Shown one piece after another: positions 54,084 through 62,037 of a stretch of DNA of 64,000 nucleotides. A program made the translations under genes and the position numbers. Source of the stretch: an uncultured Gammaproteobacteria bacterium (GTDB lineage Bacteria > Pseudomonadota > Gammaproteobacteria > Steroidobacterales > XN24); contig CAMYOC010000051.1 of NCBI GenBank assembly GCA_947259915.1, forward strand, positions 98,029-162,028, in the 5' to 3' direction. Position 1 is the stretch's first letter. Every line of letters begins with the position of its first letter. The notes under the pieces were generated by a model that was not told where the DNA came from, made no database searches, and saw only the letters and a program-made list of their open reading frames with translations.

Positions 54084-54449
54084 TCATCCCTCGACGGGGA
54101 CCTTGCGGATTACCTTGATCTTGTTGTCGACCGCGGTGACGCCCTCGACCGCGGCCGCCAGCTTGGCGGCCTGTTCGCGGGCGATGTTGTTGTTGACCTC
54201 GCCCTGCAGCGTAACCTTGCCCTCGTAGGTATCGACGTTGATGTCGAAGGCGTCCACATACTTGTCGCCGATAAAACGTGACTTCACGCGCGCTGTGATC
54301 GTGCTGTCCTTGGCGATCTGGTCCGCCGAGCGATCGTCTTTACCGATGTAGTAACCGCCGACCGCGGCGCCGCCGATCAGCGCCGGTACGCAGGCTGACA
54401 GACTGACGCCCAGTAATGCGGCGGCAAGAAATCTGCTGCAGACACTCAT
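54084..54449 (-). CDS. BON domain lipoprotein
   Basis: A 121-residue predicted lipoprotein. The signal peptide ends in the lipobox SLSAC (Cys about residue 20), followed by a glycine-rich segment GGAAVGGYYIGKDDRS. One BON domain (about residues 45-118) has ITARVKSRF and NINVDTYEGKVTLQGEV-type strands. It resembles single-domain relatives of OsmY/DolP that bind anionic phospholipid. Its ATG overlaps the stop of the DUF1289 gene (ATGA at 54446-54449). Confidence 0.88.
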   Translation of the reverse strand: MSVCSRFLAAALLGVSLSACVPALIGGAAVGGYYIGKDDRSADQIAKDSTITARVKSRFIGDKYVDAFDINVDTYEGKVTLQGEVNNNIAREQAAKLAAAVEGVTAVDNKIKVIRKVPVEG

Positions 54450-54655
54450 CCGATCACTCCCTGCCGTGCTACCGCGGACCGGCGGCGCTCGAGCTCATCG
54501 AGTAGGCGCCAGCGACGATCCACGTCCAACTCCGGCCAAACTTCGATCTCCACAGCGGTGCGCAGACAGCCCTCGCAATAGCCGCTGCGATCGAGCCGGC
54601 ACAGGCTCACGCACGGCGATGACGGTTCCACACCAGGTCGCTGGTCAGCGCTCAC
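54446..54655 (-). CDS. DUF1289 small Cys-rich protein
   Basis: A 69-residue cytosolic protein with four Cys in the pattern PCVSLCRLD...YCEGCLRT, followed by a W-rich helix. These are the hallmarks of DUF1289, which probably binds a metal. Homologues are often encoded next to oxidative-stress or Fe-S genes; here the neighbours are grxD and sodB. The biochemical role is unknown. It is translationally coupled to the BON-lipoprotein gene. Confidence 0.85.
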   Translation of the reverse strand: MSADQRPGVEPSSPCVSLCRLDRSGYCEGCLRTAVEIEVWPELDVDRRWRLLDELERRRSAVARQGVIG

Positions 54656-54681
54656 GATCGCTGTTCACCTCTTCGACAAGC

Positions 54682-54711
54682 GACGGGGCAGCCGGTTCCG
54701 GCTGCCCCGTC
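54682..54711. terminator. Perfect GC-rich hairpin downstream of sodB
   Basis: A 14-bp perfect inverted repeat GACGGGGCAGCCGG / CCGGCTGCCCCGTC separated by two bases (effectively a 13-bp stem with a GTTC loop), 30 bp after the sodB stop. No T-run follows on either strand. It may stabilise the sodB mRNA end or act as a T-less terminator before the DUF1289 gene. Confidence 0.5.
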
Positions 54712-54740
54712 AGTATCGATCAGACCTTTACCGATGAAAC

Positions 54741-55322
54741 TCAAGCGGCGAAATTGGACGCCACAAAGTCCCAGTTCACCAGATTCCAGAACGCTTCCAC
54801 GTATTTGGGACGGGCGTTGCGATAATCGATGTAGTAGGCGTGTTCCCAGACGTCGCAGGTCAGCAACGCGATATCCTCGCCCTGCACCGGGGTTTCGGCG
54901 TTGCTGGTCTGGATGATAGCGACACTGCCGTCAGGCTTCTTCACCAGCCAGGCCCAGCCGGATCCGAAGAGCTTGACCGACTTGTCGCTGAATTCGGCCT
55001 TGAAGGCGTCGAACGAGCCAAAGGCGCTGTCGATGGCCTTGGCCAGATCGCCCGCGGGCGCGCCGCCGCCGTTCGGGCTCAGGCAGTTCCAGTAAAAGGT
55101 GTGGTTCCAGACCTGTGCCGCGTTGTTGAACACCGGTCCGGACGACTTACGGATCACATCCTCGAGGGTGGCCCCGGCCAGCTCGGTGCCTGCCAGCATG
55201 CCGTTGAGATTGACCACGTAAGCATTGTGGTGCTTGCCATAGTGGTATTGCAGGGTCTCCCGGGAGATATGGGGCTCCAGAGCGTCCATGGCATAGGGAA
55301 GTTCGGGCAGCGTGTGCGCCAT
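54741..55322 (-). CDS. sodB: Superoxide dismutase, iron type
   Basis: Detoxifies superoxide in the cytosol; 193 residues. Metal ligands are His27 (HYGKHHNAY), the His of VWNHTFYW, and Asp and His in [11 protein letters not shown]. The Gln of [13 protein letters not shown] marks the Fe-type rather than the Mn-type. A strong extended -10 promoter lies 60-68 bp upstream and a GC-rich hairpin follows the stop. No signal peptide is present. Confidence 0.97.
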   Translation of the reverse strand: MAHTLPELPYAMDALEPHISRETLQYHYGKHHNAYVVNLNGMLAGTELAGATLEDVIRKSSGPVFNNAAQVWNHTFYWNCLSPNGGGAPAGDLAKAIDSAFGSFDAFKAEFSDKSVKLFGSGWAWLVKKPDGSVAIIQTSNAETPVQGEDIALLTCDVWEHAYYIDYRNARPKYVEAFWNLVNWDFVASNFAA

Positions 55323-55381
55323 CGGATAGTCCTCTCGATGCTTGGGTGGTCGCGGTCGGCGCGGCCAGAAAATGAGACGGT

Positions 55382-55390
55382 ATTATAACA
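55382..55390 (-). promoter_or_regulatory. Extended -10 promoter of sodB
   Basis: Read leftward the sequence is TGTTATAAT, an extended -10 (TGn) with a perfect TATAAT hexamer, 60 bp before the sodB ATG. The -35 region is poor, which an extended -10 tolerates. Fur or stress-regulator sites are not evident to my eye. Confidence 0.6.
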
Positions 55391-55448
55391 GACACCCCCC
55401 GCTCCACCGATCGTCCCGGCGTGGCTTATGCCACCGGCCCGCAACGCC

Positions 55449-55454
55449 TATACT
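55449..55454 (+). promoter_or_regulatory. Possible nadC -10 box
   Basis: TATACT lies 24 bp before the nadC ATG, with a weak -35 candidate TTATGC (55426-55431) 17 bp upstream. Transcription from here would give a very short leader. Confidence 0.35.
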
Positions 55455-55478
55455 ATCCGGCAGATCACGGAATCCTCG

Positions 55479-56339
55479 ATGCAAAACGCTGCACCAACAC
55501 TGCCCCCGGACCTGACAGTCACGGTCAGACGCGCCCTGGAAGAGGACATCGGCAGCGGCGATCTGACCGCCGCGTTGATCCCGCCGGCCGCGACCGCGCG
55601 AGCCACCGTGCTGTGCCGGCAAGCCGCGGTGATCTGCGGTGGTCCCTGGTTTGATGCGGTATTCCAGATGCTCGACCCGGCGCTGCAGATCATCTGGCAG
55701 GTTGCGGAAGGCGACAGCGTCGACGCGGACACCGTCCTTTGCACACTGCAAGGCAACGCCCGGATCCTGTTGACCGGTGAACGAACCGCGCTGAACTTCC
55801 TGCAGCTCTTGTCCGGGACCGCCACCGCGGCTCGACGCTACGCCGAGGCCGTGAGGGGCAGCGGCTGCCAGGTGCTGGATACGCGCAAGACCCTGCCCGG
55901 CCTGCGGCTGGCGCAGAAGTACGCCACGGCCTGCGGCGGCGTGCGCAACCACCGCGTAGGCCTGTTCGACGGCATCCTGGTCAAGGAGAACCACATCATG
56001 GCCGCGGGCGGTATCGATGCCGCGGTCGCGGCGGCCCGGGCCTCCGCGCCTGACCTGCCGATCGAGGTCGAAGTGGAGAACCGGGATGAACTGCGCGCGG
56101 CCCTGGGGACGGGCGCTGACATAGTGATGCTGGACAACTTCGATCTGGACGAGCTGCGCGCGGCGGTCGCGCTGAACCAGGAGCTGAGAGATCCGCCGGC
56201 CATGCTTGAGGCCTCTGGCAATGTGGATCTCGACCGTTTGCCGGCCATCGCCGCCACTGGCGTGGACTTCGTCTCGGTGGGCGCAATCACCAAACATCTC
56301 GATGCCATCGACCTGTCGATGCGCTTTTACCTCGACTAA
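55479..56339 (+). CDS. nadC: Nicotinate-nucleotide pyrophosphorylase (quinolinate phosphoribosyltransferase)
   Basis: Converts quinolinate and PRPP to nicotinate mononucleotide in NAD synthesis. The 286 residues show EEDIGSGDLTAALI at the N-terminus, the quinolinate/PRPP site DTRKTLPGLRLAQKYA, GGVRNHRVGLFDGILVKENHI, and EVEVENRDEL with active-site Lys/Glu residues. I chose ATG 55479 because homologues begin shortly before LPPDLTVTVRRAL. It is divergent from sodB. nadA and nadB are not in the window. Confidence 0.95.
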   Translation: MQNAAPTLPPDLTVTVRRALEEDIGSGDLTAALIPPAATARATVLCRQAAVICGGPWFDAVFQMLDPALQIIWQVAEGDSVDADTVLCTLQGNARILLTGERTALNFLQLLSGTATAARRYAEAVRGSGCQVLDTRKTLPGLRLAQKYATACGGVRNHRVGLFDGILVKENHIMAAGGIDAAVAAARASAPDLPIEVEVENRDELRAALGTGADIVMLDNFDLDELRAAVALNQELRDPPAMLEASGNVDLDRLPAIAATGVDFVSVGAITKHLDAIDLSMRFYLD

Positions 56340-56439
56340 GCGCGCTTTTGTTGCGCCGCGCCGTTTTTGTGCAGGCGCAAAAAACCCGTAACTTCTGCGG
56401 CGTTGCAACAATCCAGCCTGTGATTCGCCCCATGTCGCC

Positions 56440-56468
56440 TTGCAGCATCGGCGGCGGTTGGGTATAAG
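56440..56468 (+). promoter_or_regulatory. Sigma-70-like promoter upstream of fadE
   Basis: TTGCAG (56440-56445), 17-bp spacer, TATAAG (56463-56468) lies about 79 bp before the fadE ATG. This is the best -35/-10 pair I saw in the window. A FadR-type operator is not obvious. Confidence 0.5.
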
Positions 56469-56546
56469 AAAATGATGCACCGCACTAATGTGCTGCGGCA
56501 TGCGGCATCCTGCGCACCGTAGCCCTGAGAACCCCGGAGGTTCCAA

Positions 56547-58985
56547 ATGTCCCCGATCTTCTGGATTTTGATCATCGTCGGCGGCGCCATGGTCCTCGGC
56601 TATCGCCGTGCGCCGTTGTGGCAATGCACGCTGGCGACCGTTCTGCTGACCGCGGCCGTCCATTTCACCGGCAACGGTTTGTCGTGGCTGACCTTGGGCC
56701 TGGTCGTCGCGGTACTGGCCGTGCTCAACATCAAGCCGCTGCGGCGCACGCTGATCAGCCGCCCGTTTATGAGCTGGTTCCGCAAGGTCCTGCCGCCCAT
56801 GTCCGACACGGAAAAGGCCGCGATCGACGCGGGCAGCGTGTGGTGGGACGCACAGTTGTTCAGCGGCCGGCCGGACTGGCATGCGCTGCTGGACACGCCA
56901 CCGGCGCGGCTCAGCGATGAGGAGCGTGCGTTTCTCGACGGCCCGGTAGAGGAATTGTGCGCAGTGCTGGACGACTGGCAGATCAATCAGGAACTCAAGG
57001 ATCTGCCACCCGAGGCCTGGGAACTCATCAGCAAGCATCGCTTCTTCGGCATGATAATCCCCAAGAGCTACGGCGGGCTGGACTTCTCGGCCCGGGCGCA
57101 ATCCGAAGTGGTGATGAAGATCGCGTCGCGGGGCAGCGCTGCTGCGGTCACTGTGATGGTGCCAAACTCGCTGGGTCCGGGCGAACTGCTGCTCCACTAT
57201 GGCACTCAGGAGCAGAAGGACTATTACCTGCCCCGTCTGGCCCGCGGCGAAGAGATACCTGCCTTCGCGCTGACCGGGCCCTATGCCGGCTCCGACGCGG
57301 GTTCGATGCCTGATGTCGGCGTCGTGTGCAAGGGCGAATACCAGGGGCGCGAGACCCTGGGGTTCCGCGTCAACTGGGACAAGCGTTACATCACACTCGG
57401 ACCCATCTGTACGGTGCTGGGTCTCGCCTTCAAGGCCAGAGACCCGGACGGCCTGTTAGGTGGCGATCAGGATCTGGGCATCACTTGCGCGTTGATCCCG
57501 TCGAATACCTCAGGGGTCACGATCGGCGAACGTCATGATCCTGGCGCGGGCTTCCATAATGGTCCCAACAGCGGCAAAGACGTGTTCGTGCCGATGGAGT
57601 GGGTCATAGGCGGGCGCGATCAGGTCGGTAATGGTTGGCGCATGCTGATGGACTGCCTGTCTGTGGGCCGCGCGATATCGCTTCCCGCCCTCGGCACCGC
57701 TGCCGGCAAGATGAGCAGCCGCACTACCGGCGCCTACGCCCGCATCCGCAAGCAGTTCCGGATGCCAATCGGCCGCTTCGAGGGTATCGAGGAAGCGCTG
57801 GCCCGGATCGGCGGCGTCAGCTATCGCATGGATGCCGCCCGACGCGTGACTGCGGGCGCGCTCGATCGTGGCGAGAAGCCGTCGGTGCTGTCTGCCATCC
57901 TCAAGTATCAAAACACCGAAGGTATGCGCCAGGTCATCAACGACGCCATGGATGTGCATGGCGGTCGTGGTGTCTGTCGCGGTCCACACAATTATCTGGC
58001 CAGCTCCTACGACACGATCCCGGTGGCCATCACGGTCGAAGGCGCCAACATCCTCACCCGCAGCATGATCATCTTTGGCCAGGGTGCCATCCGCTGTCAT
58101 CCCTATGTGCTGCGCGAGATGCAGGCTGCGGCTGATGCGGATCCCGCGCGCGGACTCAGGCTGTTCGACAACGCGCTGTTCGCCCATCTGGGCTTTACCA
58201 TCAGCAACAAGGTCCGGGCATGGGTTCTGGGCCTGAGCGGTGGCCGCTTTGTCAGCGCTCCGGATATCGGCAGCAATACGCAGTATCTGCGCCAGCTGAC
58301 GCGTATGAGCGCCGCCTTCGCCTTCGCCGCAGATGTGGCGATGCTTACACTCGGCGGAGATCTCAAGCGGCGCGAAAAGATCTCCGGCCGCTTCGCCGAC
58401 ATCCTCAGCCATCTGTATCTGGCCTCGGCCGTGATCAAGCAGCATGAGGACGATGGCCGGCCGCAGGAAGACCTGCCGCTGGTGGAGTGGGCGCTACAGG
58501 ACTCGCTGTTCCTGATCCAGGAGAGCCTGGCAGGGGTCTGCGCCAACTTCCCCAATCGGATGGTTGGTGCCGCGCTGCGGCTGGTCACCCTGCCGCTGGG
58601 GCGGACCCTGCGTCGTCCCTCGGATCGGCTTGGCGCCCGGGTGGCCGGATTGCTGCTGGAGCCTGGCGAGGCCCGTGACCGACTGACCGCCGGCATGTAC
58701 TTCACGCTGACGGCCGACGACCCGGTCGGCCTGATGGAGCTGACCTTGCACAAGGCCCTGGCCGCGGAGCCGATCGAACGCAAGCTGCGCAAGGCCCTCA
58801 AGCAGGAGGTCACGCCCTACAATTTCGAAGCACTGCTCGCCGAGGGTCAGCGTGGTGGCGTGATCAACGATATCGAGGCCCAGGCGGTGCGCGAGGCGAT
58901 GGAGCTGACCGCCAGAGCAATCCGCGTCGACAGCTTTGGCGAACCGCGCAGGAGCGCTGCTGCCGGAGCACGGGCGACGGCCTGA
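56547..58985 (+). CDS. fadE: Acyl-CoA dehydrogenase FadE
   Basis: The first enzyme of fatty-acid beta-oxidation, 812 residues (E. coli FadE: 814). Two or three N-terminal hydrophobic helices (about 1-65) anchor it in the membrane. The acyl-CoA dehydrogenase core (about 75-520) includes the FAD/substrate blocks FALTGPYAGSDAGSMPD and VEGANILTRSMIIFGQGAIRCHP. A FadE-specific C-terminal domain (DUF1974; about 520-812) follows. The RBS GGAGG lies 8 bases before ATG 56547. It is the only gene of the pathway in view. There are no odd motifs. Confidence 0.95.
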   Translation: MSPIFWILIIVGGAMVLGYRRAPLWQCTLATVLLTAAVHFTGNGLSWLTLGLVVAVLAVLNIKPLRRTLISRPFMSWFRKVLPPMSDTEKAAIDAGSVWWDAQLFSGRPDWHALLDTPPARLSDEERAFLDGPVEELCAVLDDWQINQELKDLPPEAWELISKHRFFGMIIPKSYGGLDFSARAQSEVVMKIASRGSAAAVTVMVPNSLGPGELLLHYGTQEQKDYYLPRLARGEEIPAFALTGPYAGSDAGSMPDVGVVCKGEYQGRETLGFRVNWDKRYITLGPICTVLGLAFKARDPDGLLGGDQDLGITCALIPSNTSGVTIGERHDPGAGFHNGPNSGKDVFVPMEWVIGGRDQVGNGWRMLMDCLSVGRAISLPALGTAAGKMSSRTTGAYARIRKQFRMPIGRFEGIEEALARIGGVSYRMDAARRVTAGALDRGEKPSVLSAILKYQNTEGMRQVINDAMDVHGGRGVCRGPHNYLASSYDTIPVAITVEGANILTRSMIIFGQGAIRCHPYVLREMQAAADADPARGLRLFDNALFAHLGFTISNKVRAWVLGLSGGRFVSAPDIGSNTQYLRQLTRMSAAFAFAADVAMLTLGGDLKRREKISGRFADILSHLYLASAVIKQHEDDGRPQEDLPLVEWALQDSLFLIQESLAGVCANFPNRMVGAALRLVTLPLGRTLRRPSDRLGARVAGLLLEPGEARDRLTAGMYFTLTADDPVGLMELTLHKALAAEPIERKLRKALKQEVTPYNFEALLAEGQRGGVINDIEAQAVREAMELTARAIRVDSFGEPRRSAAAGARATA

Positions 58986-59010
58986 GACGCGGCTCGTCGC
59001 TGCTGCGGGA

Positions 59011-61722
59011 TCAGCTCCTGAAGTTCGAGGAGCTGTAGCCGGCTTCGAAGATCCGGCGCGGCTCGTCGATGGCGTAGCCCTGAGCGAAGTCCACACCGAT
59101 GCCGCGGAGCATGGTCACGATCTCGTCGGTTTCGGCGAACTCGGCGATAGTCTGCTTGCCGGTGAGATGCCCGATCTCGTTGATCGAGCGCACCATCTCC
59201 CGATCGATGGGATCGTGCAGGATCTCCTTGACGAAGCTGCCGTCGATCTTGAGGTAATCCACCGGGAAGTGTTTCAGATAGCCGAACGACGACAGACCGG
59301 TACCGAAATCGTCGAGCGCGAACTTGCAGCCCAGTTCCTTGAGTGAATGGATAAACCGGTTGGCCTGAGCGTAACTGGCGATGGCCGCGGTTTCGGTTAT
59401 CTCGAAACAGATCTTGGTCGGATCGATCCCGCTGGTCTCGAACTGCTGGATCACGAACGGCAGGAACTTGTCGTCGCCCAGGCTCTGGCCAGACAGGTTG
59501 ATGGAACACAGCGACAGGCGCTTACGCTCGTCGGCCTCTGACACCAGCCAGCGCAGCGCATTTTGTATCACCCAGCGATCGATGCTGGGGGTGATGCCGT
59601 AGCGCTCGGCAGCGTTGATAAACACGTTTGGCGCCACGATCTGGCCGTTCTCGTCTTTCATCCGCAGCAGCAGTTCATAGTGAGCGCCCTGGTCTTGCTC
59701 CTGCAGCGGCATGATGGTCATGCGGAACAGCTCGAAACGGGCCTCCTCCAGCGCGTTGTTGATACGCGCGGCCCACTGCATCTCGCGACGCCGGCGCATC
59801 AGATCGATATCATTGACCTGGTAGGTGTGGACGCGATTGCGTCCCGATTCCTTGGCCGCGGCGCAGGCACTGTCCGCCGCGGTCAGCAGTTCTGCAACAG
59901 TGGCGGTCTCTGGCGTGATCGGCACCACGCCGAGGCTGGCACCGAGGCGGAATGTGCGGTCCTCCCAGACGAAACGGAAATCTTGTATCGCCGCCAGCAT
60001 CGCTTCGGCCGACTCGATCGCCTCATCGACAGTACAGTTCTCCAGCAGCACGCCGAACTCGTCTCCGCCGAGGCGGGCCAGCGTGTCGCGCCAGCGGATC
60101 TTGGACTTCAGCAGCGCGCCGAGCTGGCCGAGCATGGCATCGCCGGCGGAATGGCCACAGGAATCGTTGACGATCTTGAACTGATCCAGGTCCATGTAGC
60201 ACAGCGCATAGGATGCCTCGCGCGAACGCGCGTTCTTCAGCGCCCGCTCGAGCCGCCCCTCGAATTCACGTCGGTTGACCAGCCCGGTGAGCATGTCGTG
60301 GCTGGCGTGGTAACTGAGACGACGATTCAGCTCCCGTGATTCGCTGACGTCGTGGAACACCAGCACACCGCCGGAGATCTGCCCGACGTCGCTGCGGATC
60401 GGCGCCGCCGTACTCTCGATATACAGCTCGTTGCCGTCGCGGCGGATCAACAGCGTGGGTCGCACTGACTTGATCGGCCGGCTGCGGCGGATGGCCACCG
60501 CCAGCGGATTCTCCAGCGGCTCGCAGGTCTCTTCATGGAAACCGCGGAAAATCTCATCGATGGGGCGGCCGGAGGCATCATCGAGCTTCCAGCCGGTCAG
60601 CTCCTCGGCGACCGGGTTCAGATATTCGACCCGGCACTCGGCATCAGTGGTGACGACGCCATCACCGATCGACTGCAAAGTTATCTGTGCGCTCTCCTTC
60701 TCCCGGAACAGCGCTTCCTCGTAAAGCTTGCGCTCGGTGATGTCGAGTTCCACACCGAGCAGGCGGCGGAAGCGTCCATCCTCGTCGATGCGCGCCTTGG
60801 CACGGCTCATCACCCAGCGCCATTCCCCGTTCCGGTGGCGCATGCGGTGGACGCTCTCAAACAACGGGGTCTTGCCTTCCAGGTGTTCGCGGATGCGGCC
60901 CTGGACCCGGACCATATCGTCCGGATGCACCAGGTGGTGCCAATCCAGGGACGACTCGGTCAGCTCATCCGGCCCATAACCCATCATCTCCTTCCAGCGC
61001 GGTGAGAAGGTCAGCGTGTTGGCGTCGACGTCGAAATCCCAGATGCCGTCGTTGGCGGTGTGACTGTAAAGATCTTCGCGCTCGCGGACCTCGGCCAGCA
61101 CCAGCCCTTCACGCAGGCGCCCCATGCCGCTGGCAAGGCTGGAGCCGATCAGCTTCATCAACAGATAAAGCTCCACGTTCCAGGCCGGTACCGGGCTGGC
61201 GGAGAACAGCGCCAGAAATCCTGCCGCCTGATCGCCGATGCTGAATCCTTCGACCAGGGCCGCACCGATGCCCAGATCACCGAGCAACTTGCCTTCCTCG
61301 GCTCCCTGCTCGCCGGTGTTGCGGGTGTCGGGGATTTCGATCAGCCGCATATGCTGCAGACGGCCGTGTATCCACGGCATCTCGCTCATGGCCAGCTCGG
61401 CCAGTCCGTCCGGTCGGCAGCCGGCCAGCATATTGATGGAATAGTTGATCTTCTCGATGGTGGCGCCGTCTTCGGACAACTGTGCGATGCAAATGCAATC
61501 ACAGCCGGTGACCTCGCGCAGGCTGTCCAACGCCGCCGCGACAGTCTCGTCCATGTTCTCCACGGACAGGTTTTGCAGGTCGACGGCGGCCTTGGTGACT
61601 GCGGGATTGAGGCCGATACGGGAGGGATGGGTTCTGCCTCGGTGGATCATTCCACCAAGGTCTGTGCTGGCCCGCGTGTTGCTAATTGACGACAGCTTTT
61701 CGGCCATGTGCACAGGCGCCAT
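59011..61722 (-). CDS. GAF-PAS-PAS-GGDEF-EAL cyclic-di-GMP signalling protein
   Basis: A 903-residue cytosolic sensor. A GAF-like domain (about 45-200) is followed by two PAS domains with PAC motifs (about 215-340 and 345-465), a GGDEF domain (about 480-630, ARLGGDEFGVL intact) and an EAL domain (about 645-895). In the EAL domain the signature reads YELLLRM, with NLSGQSLGD, EITETAAI, DDFGTGLSSFGYLK and FAETDE, so most phosphodiesterase residues are present. Both activities are plausible. There is no transmembrane segment. The start at ATG 61722 has no clear RBS; ATG 61707 is an alternative. The input signal is unknown. Confidence 0.92.
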   Translation of the reverse strand: MAPVHMAEKLSSISNTRASTDLGGMIHRGRTHPSRIGLNPAVTKAAVDLQNLSVENMDETVAAALDSLREVTGCDCICIAQLSEDGATIEKINYSINMLAGCRPDGLAELAMSEMPWIHGRLQHMRLIEIPDTRNTGEQGAEEGKLLGDLGIGAALVEGFSIGDQAAGFLALFSASPVPAWNVELYLLMKLIGSSLASGMGRLREGLVLAEVREREDLYSHTANDGIWDFDVDANTLTFSPRWKEMMGYGPDELTESSLDWHHLVHPDDMVRVQGRIREHLEGKTPLFESVHRMRHRNGEWRWVMSRAKARIDEDGRFRRLLGVELDITERKLYEEALFREKESAQITLQSIGDGVVTTDAECRVEYLNPVAEELTGWKLDDASGRPIDEIFRGFHEETCEPLENPLAVAIRRSRPIKSVRPTLLIRRDGNELYIESTAAPIRSDVGQISGGVLVFHDVSESRELNRRLSYHASHDMLTGLVNRREFEGRLERALKNARSREASYALCYMDLDQFKIVNDSCGHSAGDAMLGQLGALLKSKIRWRDTLARLGGDEFGVLLENCTVDEAIESAEAMLAAIQDFRFVWEDRTFRLGASLGVVPITPETATVAELLTAADSACAAAKESGRNRVHTYQVNDIDLMRRRREMQWAARINNALEEARFELFRMTIMPLQEQDQGAHYELLLRMKDENGQIVAPNVFINAAERYGITPSIDRWVIQNALRWLVSEADERKRLSLCSINLSGQSLGDDKFLPFVIQQFETSGIDPTKICFEITETAAIASYAQANRFIHSLKELGCKFALDDFGTGLSSFGYLKHFPVDYLKIDGSFVKEILHDPIDREMVRSINEIGHLTGKQTIAEFAETDEIVTMLRGIGVDFAQGYAIDEPRRIFEAGYSSSNFRS

Positions 61723-62037
61723 GTATATCGATCATGGGCGTTTCTTTTATTCCCGCTTTGCGCTTCCGCGATCATTCTCGCAGGAATTTCTAAGATTACA
61801 AGCTAAGCCCATGTATCTGAAGATATTGCCAACAAGGCCGAAGGCTATTCTCAGCGCCCCGAAGTCGCTCGGCACAGCCACCCTCCTGCCTCACCCGTCA
61901 ACCAATCTAACAGCCGGCCGTTGATATAGCCGTGACCCAGTTCACGGGGCGGATCATGATCGCGCTGCCGGTATGCCGGCCTCCATGCGGTCTCGAACCA
62001 CCCTCCCCCGGGTCCCTGAACAATACACGGGAGACAG
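61723..62037. other. Divergent intergenic region between the GGDEF-EAL and DUF4382-type genes
   Basis: 315 bp without a supported gene. The left half (61723-61830) is AT-richer and should hold the promoter of the GGDEF-EAL gene. The right end has GGGAGACAG just before ATG 62038. A short inverted repeat CCGGTATGCCGG (61969-61980) is too small to call. No riboswitch or small-RNA signature was recognised. Confidence 0.35.
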
